Below, piece by piece: positions 54,624-62,083 of a stretch of DNA of 64,000 nucleotides. The stretch is from Volutella citrinella (taxonomy: Eukaryota; Ascomycota; Sordariomycetes; Hypocreales; Nectriaceae). Both the position numbers and the translations under genes were made by a program. Positions within the stretch are counted from its first letter, which is position 1; the number at the start of each line of letters is the position of its first letter. Where the stretch lies: the NCBI GenBank assembly GCA_034401135.1, contig JAWZSP010000004.1:1922001-1986000 (forward strand), in the 5' to 3' direction. The notes beneath the pieces are model-generated. The model saw nothing but the letters and a program-made list of their open reading frames with translations, was not told the origin of the DNA and did not search any database.

Positions 54624-55590
54624 GAGGGAAATCGGTATGTCGGGTTCAGTATATGGGGTGAATACTAGCAGGTGAAAGAAGGAGCTTCAGGAAGGCAGCG
54701 GCGATATGGAGGAGGATTAATTATTATTCTCATTCACCGTGGTACTAGTAAGGTACTAGTAGTAACCACAGTAATGAGCAAGTCACCGCACTCATCCGCG
54801 CCATCACGCAACAACTTTCCGCTCGCCCAGGCATCCGCTGGCCACTTGTCGACTCACCACTGCAGCCAGTGCCAACTATGTGTCTCGTGGTGTATGGCCC
54901 AACATCCCTGATCGAAATGCGCTTGGGCCCGAGGTCGCCGGGCGGCCATGCTCCTGCATATGCAGTGCGGGGTGTCAAAAGCCTGAACACCAGTCAAGGT
55001 CCATTAGGCGCTACCCATCCGGTCGTTTTCGGCCACGCCAAGGCCCCCATGGTCGCATTGCTACCCAACGCAAGCCTCGACCGGGGCCGGGCGAACAGCC
55101 AATCTTCACTAATCCCGCGTGGAAAGACCCGGGTGTCTCTCCTCGCTATTGAGGCCTGCTGCCCCCAACGACCGAAGAACTATTGGAATTTGTCCCGGCA
55201 AGCAGCACAGGCTTACACACCCCCCACGGGGCCTGGCGCCTCCCTCACCGATAGACAACGGTTCACACGTCACATGGGCAGTAAGTGGGCCGATAGCAAG
55301 AGCCACGTACTCCGTAAACATAGGGATGAATCAATGGCCCAAATGGCAAGCTGCTATGTCAGGGCTGTTGAATTGAAACTTGTCAGCCATTCGTTGCCAC
55401 TGCAGCAAGTGGCACACACGCTGTCATTGAGTCCATCCGCCTTCGGAACGCAATGCACCAAAAAAGACTCCGGGTGGGGTCTCGCCGGTTCCAACATCAC
55501 CCTACCATCCCGCCTTGTTCACGGTGTATTGACCGGTGAGGCATGGATGTGACCCTCCAAATCAACACTCGCCCCCTCCGTCGTAATAGA
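54624..55590. other. Intergenic, about 970 bp
   Basis: It lies between the 5' end of the unknown small gene and the 3' end of URC1, both on the minus strand. A plus-strand frame of 227 codons at 54,869-55,552 has no recognisable motif and irregular composition, so I do not call it. TACTAG and AAGGTAC motifs cluster at 54,745-54,770. Confidence 0.4.
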
Positions 55591-58161
55591 TCAATGGTCG
55601 ATGCTACAGATCTTCTTAGCAATGCACCACCATTGTGTTTTAGGTCAGCTTACTCTTCCCACATTCTGCCTTGGACGGCCTGCAGTTCATCCGCTGTCAT
55701 GCGCTTACCCGTTGTGAAGTATCCTGTATCCCGTTAATGAGCTGCTATAGAGCGCCGACTATGTGACCGTCTTATGGCTTACCGGCAGTGATTTTTGCAT
55801 CAATCTCTACTCTGGAGTCGGCCGGAATCAATTCCTCGGGAAGTTCGACTCTTTCATGAATCGGTATTCTGTTTGTGTTAGCTGTCCCAGCCAGGCTTCT
55901 CACAGGAGATGGGACTAACGAACCCTTGGCCAACAATAGCGTCATGTTTCATACTATTGTCTGTTAGCACCGTCCCCTTCGTTAAGAGGCGCAACAACAT
56001 ACTTGCTCATGCTCAGCATCCTGTCGATTTTTTGTATTCCCAGCCAGTGGAGAATGTCTGGCATCAGCGCCTGGAATCGCATGTCCTTTACACCGGCAAT
56101 GTTTTCTGTCCTCTTGAAATACTCCGACGCACGATCGGCGCCTCGTTTGCGAGCGTTGTACACCACTGTGATAGAATCAGTTTCTGACCAGAGTTCCATG
56201 TTGACCTGGAGGTCGAGGCTTCATACAATACTAAAAATTAGTCAGTCATCTTTCGTTTCGCTTTTGGCAAGGGACAAGGGCAGAAACCTTGGTGACCTCT
56301 CCGAGCGCACGGCCTTCCTTCCTGAAGTAAATTACAACTCCACTACCACCATTCTGGGCTTCTTTAACTGCCTCTTCGATGCCAAAAATGAGATATGGGC
56401 GGCATGTGCAAATGTCCGAGCCGAAAACGTCGCTTCCGTTGCACTACTGATATGAGCCATGAACACTGGCAATCGAATAGGGACCAACCTCGTCGTGGAT
56501 TCTCAATGACAGCCGGACTGAACTGTCAGACATTTTGGCTGGGTCGCCAAAGCAGTAAACCGTAAGCCCTCCTATTGTTTGTAAGCCAAAAATTCGTCAA
56601 CATATATGTACGAGATGTACAAGGATACAAACCGATTGGGGGCAAGAAGACTTTGATATCACCACGGGTAATCAGCTTTGGCAGTTTTAGCTTGCGAAAT
56701 CCCAACGTATGGGTCAACTGACCTCTGGATAGCTTCCTCCAGTATGCTCAAATAAGGATCTTCGGAGTGTGCCTTCGTCTATTCATCACCGAAAGAGTGA
56801 GACGTTACTTTCTAGTAGTGTGATGTTGGAAACTTACCGATGCCAAACCTCTCGGCAACCCCCGGAAGATACCACACCTAGTTTGATTAGATTCGCCTTC
56901 TGATTAGTAGGCACGGGAACTTGCCGGCTCGACTGCGAATTTCGTCACGGCCAACTCTCCGAGCTCGTTCAGGCAGACCTTCCCGTCAGGGACCCTGAAA
57001 ACGATCAGCGATGGGGGAATGACCGGAGAGAGGGGCGGGGCTCACAATCTGCCCGCTCGGACGCTTTCTTCCAGCTCAGGCAACTGATTCATGTCTCGTC
57101 AGCATTATGTGCCAACATAGAGAAGGCCAAGACCTGCGGACCTTCATGTGTGCCTTGGTGATGGCGATGGTCGGGCGAATGTCGACTAAATAGGGGCGTC
57201 AGCTTGCAGACATCGTATTTCGTGGGATATGACATGCCATTCTGCTCATTCATGAGATCCTTGAAAAGCCAGGGCGAAAGGTGGCCCCAGGGATCCATGG
57301 CTACAATCTTATCACGCTTTTCCCACTGCGGAAATGGACCAACTGACACAGCAGGCTCAGTATTGGTAAAGTCGGGCCTGGTATCAGGAAGTTGGTTGGT
57401 TAGCGGGGCCACGGCGTGTCATAGATGTATCACGCTGAGAGGTATACCTGTGTTCACTGTCAAGTTCCTTGCTTGCAACAGCCAAAGCATAATAAACCGA
57501 ATATGAACCGCCGCTGTTTAGAAAATGGTCAGAACACTAGAGACGACCTGCAATAACTCTAGTCATCAACTTACTGGGCTAGATACTTGTCAATCTCACT
57601 GGGCTGGTCAGAGATGGAGAATGGTTAACCTACCACCGACAGCTAACAAGGCGTCCGTTTCAGCACGTATCAGTTCATAAGAGTATCAAAACCTACCATT
57701 TCGACGACGAATGCTGGCGGGCGCCCTGGAAACCACAATAGGGCCACGCTTCAACGGGTCGGCATTACCCCAATCCATGGGAAGTGGGTTGATCCCAAGT
57801 TGCTTCGGATAGGTCCTGCGATTGGTCAGGAAACTTGGTGCCCGCGAAGACTGGTACGATGAGGACATGTCCATCCAGCTCACGTAAGAACAATTCGATT
57901 GGTAAACCCAGTGCGTTGGTTGGCATTGGTAGTGTAGGGTTGAAGCGTTGCGACACTCCCTTCCGAGGTAGCTGCAGCTGGGGGCTCGCCGTTCAGCAGG
58001 TCCGGACGTGGTGCTTCAGAATCACGTTCGGTATCGTTGCCAAGGTCTTGCAAAGCTCCATTTCCGCCCCAAGACTCCACCGCCTTCAAAATAAGGGCCT
58101 GGGTCCTTTGGATCTCCTTCAGGGACTCGGCCATTGCCCGCTGCTGATCGCCAGAATCCAT
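55591..58161 (-). CDS. URC1: URC1, GTP-cyclohydrolase-II-like uracil catabolism protein
   Basis: Twenty exons give 503 residues: 58,161-57,884; 57,815-57,697; 57,642-57,634; 57,578-57,575; 57,513-57,448; 57,377-57,238; 57,185-57,142; 57,083-57,046; 56,994-56,925; 56,877-56,838; 56,778-56,723; 56,675-56,633; 56,571-56,489; 56,443-56,288; 56,230-56,227; 56,165-56,003; 55,953-55,924; 55,868-55,783; 55,723-55,654; 55,603-55,591. Family blocks include GPIVVSRAPASIRRRN, AVGAHGGSYS, RPDFTNTEPA, DIRPTIAITKAHMK and RGDIKVFLPP. The GTP-cyclohydrolase-II-like zinc ligands are C331, C342 and C344 (C-x10-C-x-C), followed by FRKEGRALGE at 370-379. URC1 proteins act in the URC pathway, which opens uracil nucleotides to release nitrogen; they are paralogues of, not equal to, riboflavin-pathway RibA. 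Three micro-exons and two GC-AG introns are needed to keep the frame. The last intron is likely but optional: reading through gives a stop at 55,650. Confidence 0.9.
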
Positions 58162-59697
58162 GATTATTCAGGCGGTGGGGTGGTCTGCTTGGATGGAAAG
58201 AATAGGTGTTGTTGCCAGTTCCCCTCGAAGTTCAGATTCAAATTTGGTGATAGAGGATTTGATGACTTGGGAGGGGGTTGGTGCGTGTGACTGAGACAGA
58301 AGGACAGGAACGAGGCCAATCGGTGAGGAGGTACGGGCGGGCGCAGGAAGTACCATGTCGGAGGGCTCCGTCTTTGCTTGGTGCTGCCTCCTTTGTTTTG
58401 TTGACGGGACGCAAAGAAGTACAAGGAACTTGGAAGGTACCTTACCTACTAGGACCGACCTACTGACCTCTGTGCTGAGGCGCAGGGCACCTGACTGTCC
58501 CAGGAAGCTTATCAAGTCTAGGCTTTCCGTTTGAGGAGCAAGTTGGCGGTATGGGGCTCCTAAGTACTGCTAATTACTGACAATACAACACTACTGGCAG
58601 TAGCGATTTATCCTACTCGACCTCCTGCCACTTGACGTCCCTTTTCCCCCATCTTCCAGTGCTTTCAGCTGGGGTGTTGCCATTACACACAGGAAGACCA
58701 ATGCCAGTGTGGTGTTGAACGACATAATCATAGTAGCAGTAGTAGTACTAGTCATTGTACCATTCTCAACATATCAGCCTCCCTGCTTATCTCCCCGACG
58801 CTTGGACTCTGGGGAATCAAGCGACTAGCAGTAGTCGGTACCCGAAGCGGGGCGCGGATTGTACCCCACCAGCTCAAGTCACGGGCACCTTCAGTAGTGC
58901 GCTTTGACACCCGTCATGGATCATAGATTCGAGAAGGACTTCGAATTGCGCACTAGGTGGATGTATTCGAAATGAAACAAGGCGAAAATAAAGAATAATA
59001 ATAAGAATAGGCACTCATGGAATTGTCGGTTTGTTGTCAATAAAACCAATATCTGGGGCTTATCATTCACGGTGCAAGATTCTCTGGTAATTACCAGAAT
59101 CTGTCCATCCAAATCAGCAGGGAGCCCCACCATACAACCGGGCCCTGCCTGGGGGTCGGTCAACCGTGATCTCTTCAACGATTGGGTTTTCGCCGCGATT
59201 TGGCATCTTGATGAATAAGGCGAGGAGTATTAGTATTTCCCGCCCGCCGGCAGAGCACACCGTTATTGCTGGTTGCCTTCCTTATACTTGGCAGAAAGGG
59301 AGGACACGCTGTGGACCTGAATTCGCCCATGAATAGCATCCGTCAGGCGTTGCGCCGGCGCCGACAATTCAATTACGACAAGTCCAGTATGCCTGAATTT
59401 AAGTACCCCCTTTTTTTCTCTTACACTTATGTTTTATGTACTTGGAATATCGTGCCTTGGACCCCAAAAAAATCGGTGTCGTTGGATTTTTCCTTGTTGT
59501 GATAGGAGCTCCTTCTTTGCTCGATCGGAGTTCTCCGTTCTGATCGGACCTGCACCGGCACTGCGCCAAGGGGGCGATGCACGTGAAAATAAGTGGGGCA
59601 CTGCCTTCGCAGGCCAACGTAACAAGCCAAAGCTTTCCATCAGCACGACATTTGCACTATTCCTTTGACTCAGGCCCAGCACAGCCAACACATCGCA
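58162..59697. promoter_or_regulatory. Divergent promoter region, URC1 and ELF1
   Basis: This 1.5-kb stretch separates two genes transcribed away from each other and should hold both promoters. CT/GGGAGG-rich DNA lies near 58,260-58,350, a palindromic AAGGTACCTT at 58,433-58,442, and a GTAGTAGTACTAG-type simple repeat near 58,733-58,752. A 30-codon minus-strand frame at 59,114-59,206 is listed separately. No other gene is evident. Confidence 0.5.
59114..59206 (-). CDS. Possible small ORF, 30 codons
   Basis: The frame starts MPNRGENPIVEEITVDRPPG and ends APC. The peptide has good codon use but no motif I know. A GTATGG donor near its end and a TTACCAG acceptor 50 bases on could extend it. It may be a short 5' exon, an upstream frame in a leader, or chance. 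Confidence 0.2.
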   Translation of the reverse strand: MPNRGENPIVEEITVDRPPGRARLYGGAPC

Positions 59698-60258
59698 ATG
59701 GGAAAGCGCAAGAAGTCTTCCAGAGGCCCTCAAGGCCCGAAAAGGGTTGGTTCTGGCCAAATCAAGAATATTGTTCATTTACTGAATACCTTCGTAGTCT
59801 GACCCGCTCCCAACCACTTTTACATGCCTGTTTTGCAACCATGAAAAGTCTGTCACGGTAAAGCTCGACAAAAAAGCAGGCGTGGGCCAACTTGACTGCC
59901 GAGTTTGTGGACAAAAGTTCCAGTGTGCTGTCAACTGTAAGAAGCAGAATCCATGTTCACGACGAGTGATGGAGCTCATTAACAATTCGACAGACTTGTC
60001 CGCAGCCGTGGATGTCTATGGCGAATGGGTTGATGCAGCTGGTAAGGATCCCTCATTCCCGAGTGCCATCACATCGCATGCGAGCTAACTACTTGTTCAG
60101 ATGCGGTGGCAAAAGACAATAAGGCCCCAGAGGGCTATGCCGGTACTGGGCGCTCATCTGGATTGGGACGTTCAGCAGGGAGTCGGCAAGTGGCTGACGA
60201 GGATGATCACGACGGGTACGAAGGTGATGGAATTGTAGCAGACGATGATGAATACTAA
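59698..60258 (+). CDS. ELF1: Transcription elongation factor Elf1 homologue
   Basis: Four exons (59,698-59,745; 59,798-59,936; 59,994-60,041; 60,101-60,258) give 130 residues. It starts [16 protein letters not shown], the basic N-terminal tail of Elf1/ELOF1. A zinc ribbon follows with two knuckles, [11 protein letters not shown] and [10 protein letters not shown], then [15 protein letters not shown], the conserved helix that ends the core. The C-terminal tail is acidic ([20 protein letters not shown]), as in fungal and not metazoan members. Elf1 travels with RNA polymerase II and helps passage through nucleosomes and transcription-coupled repair. The first exon covers only the basic tail, and the third intron falls inside the helix. 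Confidence 0.94.
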
Positions 60259-60361
60259 ACATTTCCTCATGCTGCCTCGAATCCCACTGAAGAGTAGCAT
60301 ACTTGAACATCGGCTTGATGAAGTACGACCCTTATGGGGCCGTATCAAGCTGTCATGTTCA
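60259..60361. other. Convergent 3' ends of ELF1 and UPRT
   Basis: The two stop codons are only about 100 bases apart on opposite strands, so the 3' untranslated regions very probably overlap. Confidence 0.7.
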
Positions 60362-61333
60362 TTAAATGGTATAAAACCTATCACCAAAGTCACCCAGGCC
60401 AGGCACTATGTAGCTGCAAGCATGTCAGTATATCATCTTCACAATTGGAATCATTGGGCCTGTTAGTAATAGCGTCACTCACTTCTTTTCATCTAGGCCC
60501 TGTCGCACGAGTTTAGCGTTGACCATTTGAGGGGTGAGAGACGAGATCCACATACCTGGTCAATGAAGGCTGTCACAACCCGTAGCTTGGGGAATTTGGC
60601 GGAGAAGTTCCTCACTCCCTCGGGGCTAGCTATCAGGTTTAGGAACAGAATATGATCCTCGGGGACTCCTCGAGACTTGAGGACCTCGACTGCCATGGTA
60701 GCTGAGCCACCTGTTCACTCTTGTAAGCTGGAATCATCTATGTCGACGTTTGCCGCTGGGAGTAGTAAAGATCCGCACCTGTGGCAAACATTGGGTCCAA
60801 GAGAAGAACCCAGCGGCTCGCGATGTCTTCGGGAAGCTTGTCATAAAAAAGCTTGGGCTGGGATGTTTCCTCGTCACGCTGGATAAGAATTTTGCCAATG
60901 CGAACCGATCGGCAGCAGTCGCGAAGGCCTTGCTCCATAGCCTCTCCGGCCCTCATGATGCTGACGCCGCAAATCTTGCCTTGGAACATGAGGCCATTGT
61001 AAGTTCGACCAACAGGTGTGGTCACCGTATGTTCAATCACAGGAAGGTGGTTGAGCCCTTCCTCAACGAGCAGACGAATGATGCGATTAGAATAGAAAAT
61101 GAAATCAGCTCGCTCTGTAGCTTTGTTTCGGATCATTCTGAACAGCCTTAGTCCTCGGGCGTGAACGACAATGGGCGGATAACATACGACAACAGCGCGA
61201 TTAGCTGTGGAGTCTGAGGCAGAACATGGACATTGTCCAGCGACACTTCACAAGAAACAGTAGCGGTGGGCTTCTGATTCTGTGCTCGATATTCCGGGCC
61301 AACGCATTGTGTGGGAGCCTTTGGGTCAGCCAT
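60362..61333 (-). CDS. FUR1: Uracil phosphoribosyltransferase
   Basis: Five exons (61,333-61,188; 61,137-60,779; 60,710-60,556; 60,499-60,483; 60,413-60,362) give 242 residues. Motifs: NVHVLPQTPQL near the start, IRNKATERADFIFYSNRIIRL, GLNHLPV, GKICGVSIMRAGEAMEQGLR, RIGKILIQRDEET, KLFYDKLPEDI, the PRPP-binding loop LLDPMFATGGSATM formed across intron 2, and a C-terminal VPGLGDFGDRFY that contacts uracil in the family. The enzyme makes UMP from uracil and PRPP. It serves salvage (yeast FUR1), and the paralogue URC6 feeds the URC degradation pathway; closeness to URC1 makes the second role plausible here. The start was taken at MADPKAPT; the frame is open upstream to an ATG at 61,510, which would add about 59 unlike residues. 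Exon 4 is only 17 nt. Confidence 0.93.
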
Positions 61334-62083
61334 GTCGAAAAGCCGGAAATGGTGTATATGCGGGGCTGTATGTTCAACAACCTTCCCTTGGTCAGCCAGA
61401 ACGCCTTTAGGAGAGGACAAATAGGGGCACAAAGCACCTTGGCAGAATGTGAGCTTCACAGATCCGTTTGGGTAAAGCTGCCACTTATGGTAGATACAAG
61501 GAGGCAACAATAGCGGACTGATCGGGCTGGCAGGTTCGCAGATCTTATCGGCAGCAGCTCCGTATGCAAAGATACGGGGCGGTGCGTGTATCCGGGGCTG
61601 CTCTCCGTTTCCGATGCGACTTTCGGAGTTCTCCGATGGAAGTCATCGAACACAAGGGCAACGCCCACAGTCAGAGCTCTGGTAAGATCGAGGGGCACTA
61701 TACTTAGTAGCACCCGCACTTACTAAGGCAAGGTAAGGTAGTCGTGACTGGTGCCCCAGACCTTGGTACGAGGCACTCCAGCAGGGTAAGTACTGAGTAC
61801 TACAGTACCTCACTGGACTTGCCCAGCGCAGCCAACCACCCGTTGTAAGGTACCTGCCTGACGCAGCCAGCAAACGTACACCATCCATGACAGGCGCGTT
61901 TCGTCGCAAAACGTGTATCCCGTCACTGCTGATGCCAAACAACTTCACCTTTCTCTGCCCATGGCCTACACCCGCAACCATCACAGCCCCTCTTTATGCG
62001 ACGAGCCTCGGCCTTTGCTTCTCTTCTCATTCCTTTGAAAGCGCCGTGAATTCTGCACGGTAGATTCTCCAACGCCTTGCTCA
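61334..62083. promoter_or_regulatory. Divergent promoter region, UPRT and WAPL-like gene
   Basis: This 750-bp region separates two genes that start away from each other. Several AAGGTA/TACCTT words occur at 61,716-61,733 and 61,846-61,854, and a GTACTGAGTACTACAGTAC stretch at 61,790-61,808. No gene is called in it. The UPRT leader probably covers its left third. Confidence 0.45.

Noticed and set aside
54869..55552. Plus-strand open frame of 227 codons
   Set aside because: No motif, mixed composition with many Ser, Pro, Arg and Gly, other frames are also open in the same GC-rich stretch, and no gene-like start context. Kept as unsupported.
55591..58161. URC1 as a decayed pseudogene
   Set aside because: The apparent stops all fall in short introns; the spliced protein has the zinc ligands and all family blocks without a missing segment.
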